DNA from: Mediterraneibacter gnavus ATCC 29149 | Lineage (GTDB): Bacteria; Bacillota; Clostridia; Lachnospirales; Lachnospiraceae | Direction: 5' to 3' | NCBI RefSeq assembly: GCF_008121495.1 | Contig: NZ_CP043051.1 | Location: 3,286,688-3,350,687, forward strand | Length of the DNA stretch: 64,000 nucleotides | In this document: piece by piece, positions 53,075 through 61,785 of the stretch | Position numbering within the stretch: the stretch's first letter is position 1 | Layout: each line of letters opens with the position of its first letter | The notes under the pieces: model-generated | Databases searched by the model: none | The model's input: only the letters and a program-made list of their open reading frames with translations | What the model was told of the DNA's origin: nothing | Program-made: the position numbers and the translations under genes

Positions 53075-55165
53075 TTAGTCTTCTGCAACATCTTTCATGC
53101 TGAAGCTGAATCTTCCCATTTTATCTTTTCCAAGGCATACAACCTTCACAACATCTCCAATGTTCAGAACATCTTCTACCTTGTTGACTCTCTCTTTGGA
53201 GATCTTGGAAATATGAACCATTCCTTCTTTTCCAGGTGCAAACTCAAGAAATGCTCCGAATTCTTTGATGCTGATTACTTTTCCTTCAAAAAGCTGTCCT
53301 GCTTCAAAATCTGTTACGATCGTTGCGATCAGCTTCGCTGCTTTTTCCATCGCTTCTTTTTCTGTACCGCAGATAGAAACTGCTCCATCGTCTGTGATAT
53401 CGATCTTCACTCCAGTCTGCTCGATGATCGCATTGATCGTCTTTCCTCTCTGTCCGACAACATCGCCGATCTTCTGTGGGTCGATCTGCATCTGAATAAT
53501 CTTCGGTGCATAAGTTCCCACTTCTTTTCTAGGTTCTGCAATTGCTTTATTCATCACTTCATCCAGAATGTAAGTTCTTGCTTTCTTTGTCGCTGCGATT
53601 GCTTCTTCAATGATTGGTCTTGTCAGTCCGTGGATCTTAATGTCCATCTGGATCGCTGTGATACCCTTGTGTGTACCAGCCACTTTAAAGTCCATATCTC
53701 CGAAGAAATCTTCCAGTCCCTGGATATCTGTAAGAACCAGATAATCATCGTCTGTCTCTCCTGTCACCAGACCTGCTGAAATTCCGGCAACAGCTGCCTT
53801 GATCGGCACACCTGCTGTCATCAGTGACATACTGGACGCACATACGCTTGCCTGAGAAGTAGAACCATTCGATTCAAATGTCTCAGATACCGTACGAATC
53901 GCATACGGGAACTCTGCCTCGCTTGGAAGTACCGGAAGGAGTGCTCTCTCTGCCAGTGCACCGTGACCAATCTCACGACGTCCCGGTCCTCTGGATGGTT
54001 TTGTCTCTCCAACAGAATAAGACGGGAAATTGTAGTGGTGCATATATCTCTTGGAAGTCTCTGCCTCATCCAGTCCGTCGATTCTCTGTGCTTCTGAAAG
54101 AGGTGCCAGTGTTGTCACTGTACAAATCTGAGTCTGTCCTCTTGTAAACATCGCAGATCCATGAACTCTCGGGATCAGGTCTGTCTCTGCTGCCAGCGGA
54201 CGAATCTGATCGATCGCACGTCCGTCCGGACGTTTGTGATCTTTTAAGATCATCTTTCTGACAGTCTTCTTCTGATACTGATAAACTGCTTCCCCTAACA
54301 CTGCCAGCCATTCTTCGTTCTCTGCAAATGCCTCTTCCAGTTTTTCTGTAATGACACGGATATTTTCTTCTCTTGTCTGTTTGTCATCTGTAAAGACTGC
54401 TTCTTCCATCTCTGCCGGTGGAACGATCTCTTTAATCGCCTCAAACAGTTCTTCCGGAACCGCGCAGCTTGTATATTCATGTTTTGCTTTTCCGCATTCT
54501 GCCACGATCGTCTCAATAAATGCGATGACTTTCTGGTTCAGTTCATGTGCCGCAAAAATAGCCTCGATCATCTGAGCCTCCGGAACTTCATTTGCTCCGG
54601 CTTCGATCATGATTACTTTCTCTTTTGTAGATGCAACTGTCAGCGCCAGATCCGATACTTCTTTCTGTGCTGCTGTCGGGTTGAATACAAATTCTCCGTC
54701 AACCAGACCAACCTGAGTCGTAGAGATCGGTCCGTCAAACGGAATATCTGAAATACTTGTGGCAATCGCCGCACCAAGCATTGCTGTCAGTTCCGGACTG
54801 CAGTCCTGATCAACAGACATAACCAGATTCTCCAATGTCACGTCATTTCTGTAATCCTTCGGGAACAGAGGACGCATCGGTCTGTCAATGACACGACATG
54901 TTAAAATTGCATTCTCAGAAGCCTTTCCTTCTCTTTTGTTGAATCCTCCCGGAATCTTTCCGACTGCATAAAGTCTCTCATTGTACTCTACACTCAGCGG
55001 GAAAAAGTCAATCCCGTCTCTTGGCTTCTCAGATGCTGTCGCAGTACAGAGAACTGTAGTATCTCCGTAGTGCATCAAAACCGCACCATTTGCCTGCTTT
55101 GCCACTCTGTCAACATCCACGCGCAGAGTTCTGCCGGCAAGTTCCATCTCAAATTTCTTATACAT
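53075..55165 (-). CDS. pnp: Polyribonucleotide nucleotidyltransferase (PNPase)
   Basis: The protein has 696 residues from MYKKFEMELAGRTLRVDVD; AAAAAGGAGAATATT precedes the ATG at 55165, so a 22-codon extension was rejected. It degrades RNA phosphorolytically from the 3' end. Two RNase PH cores (about 10-220 and 300-530), with the second containing GRREIGHGALAERAL near 405 and SMSLMTAGVPI near 473, are followed by KH (IGDVVGQRGKTINAIIEQTG near 566-585) and S1 (FEGKVISIKEFGAFLEFAPGKEGMVHIS near 627-655, in parts) domains. It follows rpsO as usual but with its own promoter and a 120-nt leader. Confidence 0.98.
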   Translation of the reverse strand: MYKKFEMELAGRTLRVDVDRVAKQANGAVLMHYGDTTVLCTATASEKPRDGIDFFPLSVEYNERLYAVGKIPGGFNKREGKASENAILTCRVIDRPMRPLFPKDYRNDVTLENLVMSVDQDCSPELTAMLGAAIATSISDIPFDGPISTTQVGLVDGEFVFNPTAAQKEVSDLALTVASTKEKVIMIEAGANEVPEAQMIEAIFAAHELNQKVIAFIETIVAECGKAKHEYTSCAVPEELFEAIKEIVPPAEMEEAVFTDDKQTREENIRVITEKLEEAFAENEEWLAVLGEAVYQYQKKTVRKMILKDHKRPDGRAIDQIRPLAAETDLIPRVHGSAMFTRGQTQICTVTTLAPLSEAQRIDGLDEAETSKRYMHHYNFPSYSVGETKPSRGPGRREIGHGALAERALLPVLPSEAEFPYAIRTVSETFESNGSTSQASVCASSMSLMTAGVPIKAAVAGISAGLVTGETDDDYLVLTDIQGLEDFFGDMDFKVAGTHKGITAIQMDIKIHGLTRPIIEEAIAATKKARTYILDEVMNKAIAEPRKEVGTYAPKIIQMQIDPQKIGDVVGQRGKTINAIIEQTGVKIDITDDGAVSICGTEKEAMEKAAKLIATIVTDFEAGQLFEGKVISIKEFGAFLEFAPGKEGMVHISKISKERVNKVEDVLNIGDVVKVVCLGKDKMGRFSFSMKDVAED

Positions 55166-55293
55166 AATATTCTCCTTTTTGTTTGAAACATTTCCCGGAA
55201 CAAGTGTCTCCGAAACTACTGAAAAAAACACCGGAAGCTTTCGATATACTTTTCAGTGGTCTCGGGTATACATACTTGTCCGCAATCTAGATT

Positions 55294-55322
55294 ATTATAC
55301 CATAGATATGTATGAATCGCAA
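55294..55322 (-). promoter_or_regulatory. pnp promoter
   Basis: TTGCGA, 17 bp, TATAAT on the minus strand; the -35 follows the T-run of the rpsO terminator. The leader has a weak CACTG/CGGTG hairpin followed by TTTTTTT (about 55220-55262). Confidence 0.65.
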
Positions 55323-55325
55323 GAA

Positions 55326-55373
55326 ATAAAAAGACCTCTGCCTGCCGGATAAACCGACACAGGCAGAAGTCCC
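55326..55373 (-). terminator. rpsO terminator
   Basis: GACTTCTGCCTG pairs with CAGGCAGAGGTC on the minus strand around an imperfect loop, then TTTTTATTTC. Confidence 0.75.
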
Positions 55374-55384
55374 TCTTCCATGAA

Positions 55385-55651
55385 TTATTTTCTTAATCCA
55401 AGTTTTTCGATCAAAGCACGGTATCTTTCGATATCTACTTTTTTCAGGTATGCAAGCAGTCCACGTCTCTGTCCTACCATTTTCAGAAGTCCTCTTCTTG
55501 AGTGGTGGTCTTTTGGATTTGCTTTGAAGTGATCTGTCAGCTCGTTGATTCTTGCTGTCAGGATCGCTACCTGTACTTCCGGAGATCCTGTATCTCCTTC
55601 ACTTCTTCCAAATTCTGCAATAATAGCCTGTTTCTTTTCTTTTGCGATCAT
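55385..55651 (-). CDS. rpsO: 30S ribosomal protein S15
   Basis: This 88-residue protein has the S15 signature [25 protein letters not shown] near 19-43 (in parts) and [23 protein letters not shown] near 49-71. It binds 16S rRNA helices 20-22. AAAGGAGGATCATACG precedes the ATG. It lies between the fucosidase locus and pnp with its own promoter, leader and terminator. Confidence 0.98.
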   Translation of the reverse strand: MIAKEKKQAIIAEFGRSEGDTGSPEVQVAILTARINELTDHFKANPKDHHSRRGLLKMVGQRRGLLAYLKKVDIERYRALIEKLGLRK

Positions 55652-55740
55652 CGTATGATCCTCCTTTAAACTTAATAATAAACCGCCTGGTATTAAGTAA
55701 CGGTCGGAGTTGTCCGATTACCGAACACCGGCTGAATCCT
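55652..55740 (-). ncRNA. Probable S15 autoregulatory leader
   Basis: The leader of about 90 nt between the promoter and rpsO has strong pairing potential (CGGTGTTCGGTAATCGG region; GTTCGG with its partners; a CCGGTG/CGGT motif before ACCAGGCGG). rpsO leaders are known autoregulatory elements in many bacteria. The exact class was not determined. Confidence 0.45.
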
Positions 55741-55745
55741 AAGGT

Positions 55746-55774
55746 AGTATACCACAGGGATTTTCGGATGTAAA
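55746..55774 (-). promoter_or_regulatory. rpsO promoter
   Basis: TTTACA, 17 bp, TATACT on the minus strand, 4 bp past the fucosidase stop. No terminator is visible between the fucosidase gene and rpsO. Confidence 0.65.
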
Positions 55775-55777
55775 GTC

Positions 55778-57085
55778 CTATTTTTTCAACTCGATTTTCA
55801 AAACAGTATCGATTTCATCCGGCAGCGGATAACTGAATACCGGATTTTCACCCAGCGCCACAAACGGTGTATCTGAATACATAGCTGTATTCCATGCCTC
55901 ACCCCTCTGCACCTGCGCTCCGCTGGAAAGGAAGGTGATTGTTCCTACCTCCTGCGGGCTGATTCCATACAATGAGAGTGCTCCCAGAGGCGTTTCATAA
56001 ATATGGGCATATACCGTGTTTCCTTTTTGTGTATAACGTCCCCATTCCGGCTTGTCATACTCGGAAATTCCACATTCATAAAGACTTTCTCCGTTTTGCT
56101 CCATCCATTCTCCTACCTGCGTCAGAATTTCCTGACTTTCTTTCGGAATTCTTCCTTTTGCATCCGGTCCTACGTTCAGGATAAAGTTTCCGCCTTTGCT
56201 GACACATTCAACCAGTTTGCGGATAATGGTCTGTGATGTTTTGTAAGTATGATCATAATAACAGTATCCCCAGTGGTTGTTCATCGTTGCACAAAGCTCC
56301 CACGGGATCGGTTTTCCGTTCAGATCTTTCATTCCTCCCGGCGGAATGATCATTTCCGGACTTGCGAAATCTCCGCTGTAAATATTCGGATGATCTGTTA
56401 CGATACTTCCGTTCTTCTCTCCGGAACCTTCCAGACGATTGTCAATAATAACATCCGGCTGATGTTTTCTGACCATACGGATCAACTCTTCTGCTTTCCA
56501 TGTATCTTCACACATGTTGTCATAAGAGAAATCAAACCAGAGAATATCCAGCTTTCCGTAATTGGTCACCAGTTCTTCCACCTGGCCATGCATATATTCC
56601 AGATACCGGTCAAAATTGATATTTTCATCTTTATACGCCTCATTTCCGCGCATTGGATGGTGCATATCATTGTATTTCGGATAGTCCGGATGATGCCAGT
56701 CAATCAGTGTAAAGTAAAGCCCTACTTTTAATCCTTCCGCACGGAATGCATCCAGAAATTCCCGAACCAGATCCCGTCCGGCCTTTGTATTTGTCGCTTT
56801 ATAATCTGTCAGTGCAGAATCAAACAAACAAAATCCATCGTGATGCTTTGCAGTCAGCACCGCATATTTCATACCTGCTTTTTTTGCCAGTCTTGCCCAT
56901 TCTCTCGGATTGTAATCCGTTGGATCAAACTGCTCGAAATATTTCTCATATTCTTCTACTGTCATTCGTTTTTCGGACATTACCCACTCGCCCAGCGCCG
57001 GAATGGCATACAGTCCCCAGTGGATAAACATTCCGAATCTTTCTTTCCGGAACCATTCGGTCCGATTCCATATTTCCTGATTCAT
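55778..57085 (-). CDS. Alpha-L-fucosidase, GH29
   Basis: This 435-residue protein hydrolyses alpha-fucosyl linkages with retention. It has FGMFIHWGLYAIPALGEW near 17-34, AVLTAKHHDGFCLFDS near 74-89, and the nucleophile region LDILWFDFSYDNM near 180-192 (Asp of WFD). There is no signal peptide, so it acts in the cytosol on imported oligosaccharides. A C-terminal beta-sandwich (about 340-435) is present. It is the last gene of the sugar locus, 2 bp after the Gfo/Idh gene. The acid/base residue varies in GH29 and was not assigned. Confidence 0.95.
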   Translation of the reverse strand: MNQEIWNRTEWFRKERFGMFIHWGLYAIPALGEWVMSEKRMTVEEYEKYFEQFDPTDYNPREWARLAKKAGMKYAVLTAKHHDGFCLFDSALTDYKATNTKAGRDLVREFLDAFRAEGLKVGLYFTLIDWHHPDYPKYNDMHHPMRGNEAYKDENINFDRYLEYMHGQVEELVTNYGKLDILWFDFSYDNMCEDTWKAEELIRMVRKHQPDVIIDNRLEGSGEKNGSIVTDHPNIYSGDFASPEMIIPPGGMKDLNGKPIPWELCATMNNHWGYCYYDHTYKTSQTIIRKLVECVSKGGNFILNVGPDAKGRIPKESQEILTQVGEWMEQNGESLYECGISEYDKPEWGRYTQKGNTVYAHIYETPLGALSLYGISPQEVGTITFLSSGAQVQRGEAWNTAMYSDTPFVALGENPVFSYPLPDEIDTVLKIELKK

Positions 57086-57087
57086 TA

Positions 57088-58347
57088 CTATTTTCCATAT
57101 CCTTTCATTTCATAAACAACACCGTTGTGTTCCCGGCTGTCTTCTGCCGCCAGTGCCATCAAATGACTCTCGATGGATTCTGATGCGGCGCTTACGCTTT
57201 TTGCAGTTCCGCCTCCTGCCACCAGTTCCACAAAGTCTTTCATCATGGAGACATCGCTTCCGCTGTGTCCACCTTTTGGTACTTTTACCTTGATCTTTGT
57301 TGTATTTCCAGACGCAAAATCTTCCACAATGATTTCATTTTCTTCCATGTTTCCGCGAATCTGTCCTTTTGTTCCCATCAGATTGATGATCCGCTCGCAT
57401 TTATTGGTAAACGCACACATTGTCATACTTGCTGTCACACCATTGTCAAACTCCAGATTTACTACCTGATGATCTACCACATCGTTGTCACAGTGGTAAA
57501 CACACCTTCCATATGGTCCGTCTTTCAATGCATCCAGCAGAGATTTTTTATCCGTCTGAAGACTTACCACTTTTGCAAATGTTCCGCCTTTTTCCTCTAA
57601 ATCCTCCAGATAGAATCGAGGTGCAAAATACGGACATTCATCCCGGTGTACACATCCGTCCAGACAGTGAGCCGGAGCATCTTCTGGTGCATTTTCTTCT
57701 TTAAAATGCATCAGATTTCCGAAACTTGTAAGTCTTGTACAGGACGCACCTACGAGCCATAATAAGATGTCCATATCATGACAGCACTTCTGCAGGATCA
57801 TCGGACTGCTTAAGGACTTGTTTCTCCAGTTACCACGTACAAAGCTGTGTGCCATATGCCAGTATCCCACACTCTCAATATGCTGGATATCAACAAGCTG
57901 ACCGATCGCCCCTTCATCCAGAAGCCGTTTCAGCTCTCTGAAAAATGGAGAATAACGCAGCACGTGGCAAATACTGATCACCTTGTCATAATTCTTTGCG
58001 ATCTCCCCGATCTCGATCAGTTCAGATTTTACAGGTGAGATCGGTTTTTCACATAAAATGTGATAGCCTTTTTCCACGGCCAGCTTCAATGCCTCATAAT
58101 GCATCTGATCCTGTGTACAGATCAGAACACAGTCCGCCATTTTCGGACGGTTCAAAAGCTCCATGTCCGATTCCACAGCGTTTTGAGGTGCAATATCATG
58201 AAGCTTTGCAAACTCTTCCCGTCGATCCGCTCTTGGTTCCGCTACTGCTACAAATTTCAATTCATTGGGATAATCCAGGGCATAAGAGGCATAAGCCTCT
58301 GCCCCTCTCTGTCCGGCTCCCAAAAGAATGGCTGTTACTTGTTTCAT
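57088..58347 (-). CDS. Gfo/Idh/MocA-family NAD(P)-dependent oxidoreductase
   Basis: This 419-residue protein starts MKQVTAILLGAGQRGAEAYASYAL, a Rossmann GAGxRG motif. DCVLICTQDQMHYEALKLAVEKGYHILCEKPISP near 73-106 (in parts) has the family EKP with the catalytic Lys. A Cys-rich insert (CLDGCVHRDECPYF near 229-242) could bind a metal. Such enzymes oxidise or epimerise sugars, and GH109-type members use NAD to cleave glycosides. It lies between the permease and the fucosidase, so it probably works on fucose-containing sugars. Substrate unknown. Confidence 0.9.
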   Translation of the reverse strand: MKQVTAILLGAGQRGAEAYASYALDYPNELKFVAVAEPRADRREEFAKLHDIAPQNAVESDMELLNRPKMADCVLICTQDQMHYEALKLAVEKGYHILCEKPISPVKSELIEIGEIAKNYDKVISICHVLRYSPFFRELKRLLDEGAIGQLVDIQHIESVGYWHMAHSFVRGNWRNKSLSSPMILQKCCHDMDILLWLVGASCTRLTSFGNLMHFKEENAPEDAPAHCLDGCVHRDECPYFAPRFYLEDLEEKGGTFAKVVSLQTDKKSLLDALKDGPYGRCVYHCDNDVVDHQVVNLEFDNGVTASMTMCAFTNKCERIINLMGTKGQIRGNMEENEIIVEDFASGNTTKIKVKVPKGGHSGSDVSMMKDFVELVAGGGTAKSVSAASESIESHLMALAAEDSREHNGVVYEMKGYGK

Positions 58348-58362
58348 GTTTTTTCTCTCCTT

Positions 58363-59229
58363 TTAGCCTTTTACTGCCCCACCAGACAGTGCTTCAATAA
58401 AGTACTTGCTGAAACAGCAGAACAAGATCACCGGCGGAAGCAGAATTACAACGATTGCGGAAAACATTCCGTTGTAGTTCGTAGAAAATGCATTCTGGAA
58501 CTGTGCCAGAATCGCCGGAACAGTCTTCAGTTCTTTTGTTGTCAGTACCATAGATGCCCAGTAGTATTCATTCCAGTAATTCATAAACGCCAGCATTGCT
58601 GCTGTCAGGATTCCCGGACGTGCGATCGGCAGCATGATCTTGAAAAATGTCTGTGTATAACCGCAGCCGTCAATACGCGCTGCTTCTTCCAGCTCTACCG
58701 GTATCGTCAGGAAATAGTTTTTGATGACCATAAAGCTGACTGCGATACCGCTGCATGTATAGATTAAAATCAATCCTGCATGCGTATCGTTGATTCCCAT
58801 ACTGTTGATCAGATTATAAACCGGGAATGTCATCGCTGTCGGTGGAATAAACAATGTAGACATCAACATGACGCTGACCACCGATTTAAATTTAAAGTTC
58901 ATTCTTGCCACAACATACGCTGACATGGAAATCATGATGATACTTAATACGACAGAAATACCTGCCACTTTAAAACTGTTAAAGAAGTATCTCATAATAT
59001 GCATGTCCCGGAATACTCCGATATATCCATCAAAACAAAGTGCACTTGGCAGAGTAAATCCCGGCTCTGCCAGAGGATCTGCCTTCAACGAGGAAATTGC
59101 CACCCAAATAACCGGAAACAGGGAGATGAAACATACCAGAATCATCACAACATACGAAACGATCTTTCCAAAAGTCCCCACTCCATGGACCGCTTCATTT
59201 TCTTTGCCTTTTCTCTGTCTGCTCATCAT
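58363..59229 (-). CDS. Carbohydrate ABC transporter permease (MalG-type)
   Basis: This 288-residue protein has six membrane segments and the EAA loop EEAARIDGCGYTQTFFKIMLPIARPG near 185-210 (in parts), the site that meets the ATPase. GGAGGCAGAAG precedes the ATG. It overlaps the MalF-type gene by 4 bp. No ATPase gene is present, so a shared multi-sugar ATPase (MsmK-like) is likely used. Confidence 0.94.
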   Translation of the reverse strand: MMSRQRKGKENEAVHGVGTFGKIVSYVVMILVCFISLFPVIWVAISSLKADPLAEPGFTLPSALCFDGYIGVFRDMHIMRYFFNSFKVAGISVVLSIIMISMSAYVVARMNFKFKSVVSVMLMSTLFIPPTAMTFPVYNLINSMGINDTHAGLILIYTCSGIAVSFMVIKNYFLTIPVELEEAARIDGCGYTQTFFKIMLPIARPGILTAAMLAFMNYWNEYYWASMVLTTKELKTVPAILAQFQNAFSTNYNGMFSAIVVILLPPVILFCCFSKYFIEALSGGAVKG

Positions 59230-60146
59230 CTTCTGCCTCCTTTCTGTTTTCTCTCACGAAACAGCATGTTAATGATCAGGATCAATACCAGACCTCCCAG
59301 GATCTGAATCGCACCGATCGCATTTGCACGTGCGTACTGTGCTCTTGGACTGACAACTGCCAGTTCACGAATCAGGAAGCTGATACTCTTTGTTCCTGCT
59401 GCTCCGTTCGTCAGGAAATAAACTTCATTATACAACAGGAATCCTGCGGATACGGAGAGAATACTGATTGTCTTTATTGTATCTTTAATCAATGGAAGAA
59501 CGATACAACGATCCAGTGTCCATCCTTTGGCTCCATCCAAAAGTGCCGCCTCACGAACCTCTTCCGGTATTGCAGAAATCTGTCCCAGAACCATGATCAT
59601 GTTTGTTCCTGCAAAGAAGATGTATGCGCAGGTCAAAGCGATCATATTTACCTTTGGTATAAACAGTACGTTGTCCTGGAAATTCGGCACAAAAACACGG
59701 ATAATTTCATTGATAATACCATACTTCGGATTGTACAGCTGTAAGAAGATCAATCCCATTGCTGCCGAAGAAATAATATTCGGTATCACGTAAATATTTC
59801 TTGTCAGCTTCCATCCTCTGCATTTCTTGGAGATTACCAGCGCCACTCCTGTCGCGATCGGAACCTGGATTACAAGTCCGCACAATGCCCAGATACAGGA
59901 ATTTCTAAGTCCTTCCCAGAAATACGGATATTTCTCAAAAATATATTTATAGTTGTCAAACAGATGTCCAAAGGAATACATCTGCATATCATTCAAATTC
60001 GTGTAGTCCCATTTTGCAAAGGAACTGATGACCACCGTTGCGATCGGATATAAATAAAACACACAAAAGCAGACCAGAGTCGGTAAAAGAAAGAAGAGAA
60101 TAAACGCATTCTTTCTCAACTTTTGTTTTTTTCCGGTTATTTCCAT
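59226..60146 (-). CDS. Carbohydrate ABC transporter permease (MalF-type)
   Basis: The protein has 306 residues from MEITGKKQKLRKNAFILFF; AGTAGGAGGTAGCAAA precedes the ATG at 60146. It has six membrane segments (the first at about 14-38) and the EAA loop EVREAALLDGAKGWTLDRCIVLPLIKD near 204-230 (in parts). It pairs with the MalG-type gene that follows. A stem-loop lies between it and the binding-protein gene. Confidence 0.94.
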   Translation of the reverse strand: MEITGKKQKLRKNAFILFFLLPTLVCFCVFYLYPIATVVISSFAKWDYTNLNDMQMYSFGHLFDNYKYIFEKYPYFWEGLRNSCIWALCGLVIQVPIATGVALVISKKCRGWKLTRNIYVIPNIISSAAMGLIFLQLYNPKYGIINEIIRVFVPNFQDNVLFIPKVNMIALTCAYIFFAGTNMIMVLGQISAIPEEVREAALLDGAKGWTLDRCIVLPLIKDTIKTISILSVSAGFLLYNEVYFLTNGAAGTKSISFLIRELAVVSPRAQYARANAIGAIQILGGLVLILIINMLFRERKQKGGRR

Positions 60147-60182
60147 TTTGCTACCTCCTACTCTGGAAAATTTCATAGAGAA

Positions 60183-60223
60183 GGAAGCTGCTCCTTAAAT
60201 ACCTCCTGCAAAGAGCAGCTTCC
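60183..60223 (-). repeat. Intercistronic stem-loop between binding-protein and permease genes
   Basis: GGAAGCTGCTC pairs perfectly with GAGCAGCTTCC (11 bp) around 19 nt. No real T-run follows. Such structures usually stabilise the upstream mRNA, giving more binding protein than permease. Confidence 0.65.
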
Positions 60224-60234
60224 ATGATTTACAA

Positions 60235-61560
60235 TTAACCGATCAGACCGATCAGTTCACTCTTTAATTCTTCAAATTTTGCATTTACATCAGTTCCGGA
60301 AACGGTAGATTCGATCAGTTTGTTACCGATCGCATTTGCAATATCTGTTCCCCATGTAGAATCGATTGTTGCAATCACATATTCTGCATCATTTGCCTGA
60401 GAACATGCCTCTGCAAGAAGTTTTGTTTTCTCGTCAGATCCTTCTGCCAGTGCATTCAGATCCAGTGTTGTTGTACATGGGTTTGCACCTACTTCTTTGA
60501 AGATCTTTGTCTGTACTTCATCACTTGTCATATATTTTACAAATTCCAGTGCCAGTTCTTTTTCTGCATCACTCATATCATTTGCTGCTGTGATTCCGCC
60601 GCTTGCAGAAGATAAGGAAACGCTTCCCGGGAAGATTGCCGGTTTAAAGTTTGTAGTATCTTCAAATCCGCCTGCTGCCCATACTCCGTTGAAGAACACT
60701 GCAGACTGTCCTTTGTTGAAGTCTGCTGCCCAGTCGTTTGCACCGTCATCGGCATTGCTGCTGGCATTGGAAGATCCGTTTTTCTGATCCATATTTGCCA
60801 CCTGTTTGAATGCTTCTTCAAACTCTTTGGATTCGATTGCTTCTTCTGTCAGAGGCTCTCCTACGATTTTTCTTCCATTTTCGGACATACCGAGGATTGC
60901 GTTAAAGCATCTTGTAGATCCCTGACCGGCACCATATGCATACACATCTCCGCCTGCGGAACGTACTTTTTCCATTGCTCCTTCAAAATCGCTCCAGTTC
61001 TTCCATGTATCCGGTGTTGTTGCTCCTGCGTCTTTTAACACCTTGTCATTGTACCAGTATCCCAGTGTCAGAAGCTGATCGTGAACCGTATAAATCTTTC
61101 CATCCACGTCGTTCTGTGTATAGTTGATTCCAACGTTGTCTTTGATCCCTTCTTCATCTATGTATGGTTTCATGTCAAGGAGCAAATCCTGACTGATCGC
61201 TGCCAGTGATACAGACCGTCCTGCCAGATCCACCATATCCGGATAGCTTCCGCCTGCCACTTTATTTTCTACCACACTGTCGATATCCTCTGTCGGAATT
61301 GCTTTAAATTCCACTTCTCCATCTGCATGCTCTTTTGCAAACTCGTCATAGATATCGCGCATAACCTGTGCAGGTGCCCATTCGCTTGCATCCTGATAAT
61401 ATCCATGATAAAACTCCAATACCTTGTCATCAGATGCTTCTGTTTTCTTTTTGCCGTCATCTGTTTTCTCAGAGTCACCGGATTTCCCACATCCGGAAAC
61501 GACTACTGTTGCCGCCATAGTTGTAGCCAAAATCAGGCTGATGATTCTTTTCTTTTTCAT
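60235..61560 (-). CDS. Extracellular sugar-binding lipoprotein
   Basis: This 441-residue protein has a lipoprotein signal (KKKRIISLILATTMAATVVVSGCGKS in parts; lipobox VSGC, Cys at 24), an acidic linker and a family 1 solute-binding fold (VLEFYHGYYQDASEWAPAQVMRDIYDEF, VFFNGVWAAGGFED, DMSDAEKELALEFVKYMTSDEVQ). It captures an oligosaccharide for the two permeases that follow. GGAGGATTTAGTA precedes the ATG. It is the first gene of the second transcript, about 225 bp after the other binding-protein gene. Confidence 0.93.
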   Translation of the reverse strand: MKKKRIISLILATTMAATVVVSGCGKSGDSEKTDDGKKKTEASDDKVLEFYHGYYQDASEWAPAQVMRDIYDEFAKEHADGEVEFKAIPTEDIDSVVENKVAGGSYPDMVDLAGRSVSLAAISQDLLLDMKPYIDEEGIKDNVGINYTQNDVDGKIYTVHDQLLTLGYWYNDKVLKDAGATTPDTWKNWSDFEGAMEKVRSAGGDVYAYGAGQGSTRCFNAILGMSENGRKIVGEPLTEEAIESKEFEEAFKQVANMDQKNGSSNASSNADDGANDWAADFNKGQSAVFFNGVWAAGGFEDTTNFKPAIFPGSVSLSSASGGITAANDMSDAEKELALEFVKYMTSDEVQTKIFKEVGANPCTTTLDLNALAEGSDEKTKLLAEACSQANDAEYVIATIDSTWGTDIANAIGNKLIESTVSGTDVNAKFEELKSELIGLIG

Positions 61561-61629
61561 TACTAAATCCTCCTTCGATTTCCTGTTGAATTTAGAATAT
61601 CATGATCATCAGCCTGACTCTATGGATAG

Positions 61630-61673
61630 AATTGACACTTTCTTGCATTATTTCTGGTTTTTCCGTGTCAATT
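61630..61673 (-). promoter_or_regulatory. Inverted-repeat operator candidate upstream of the binding-protein gene
   Basis: AATTGACAC and GTGTCAATT form perfect 9-bp arms 26 bp apart, 70-115 bp before the ATG. A weak -10 (TATTCT) lies downstream near 61597-61602 with no good -35, so activation by the neighbouring YesN-type regulator is plausible. Confidence 0.45.
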
Positions 61674-61736
61674 TCCTGTTTTTTGTAATATATTTATGAT
61701 TCTGCCGTTTTCTTGTAATTTATTTACCTCTGTTTT

Positions 61737-61781
61737 GTCATATTTATGAAAAGCGCCATACCATTTTCATGATATGACGCT
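61737..61781 (-). terminator. Terminator of the first binding-protein gene
   Basis: AGCGTCATATC pairs with GGTATGGCGCT (two G-U) on the minus strand, followed by TTTTCATAAATAT. It ends the regulator/binding-protein transcript. Confidence 0.55.
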
Positions 61782-61785
61782 GCAA

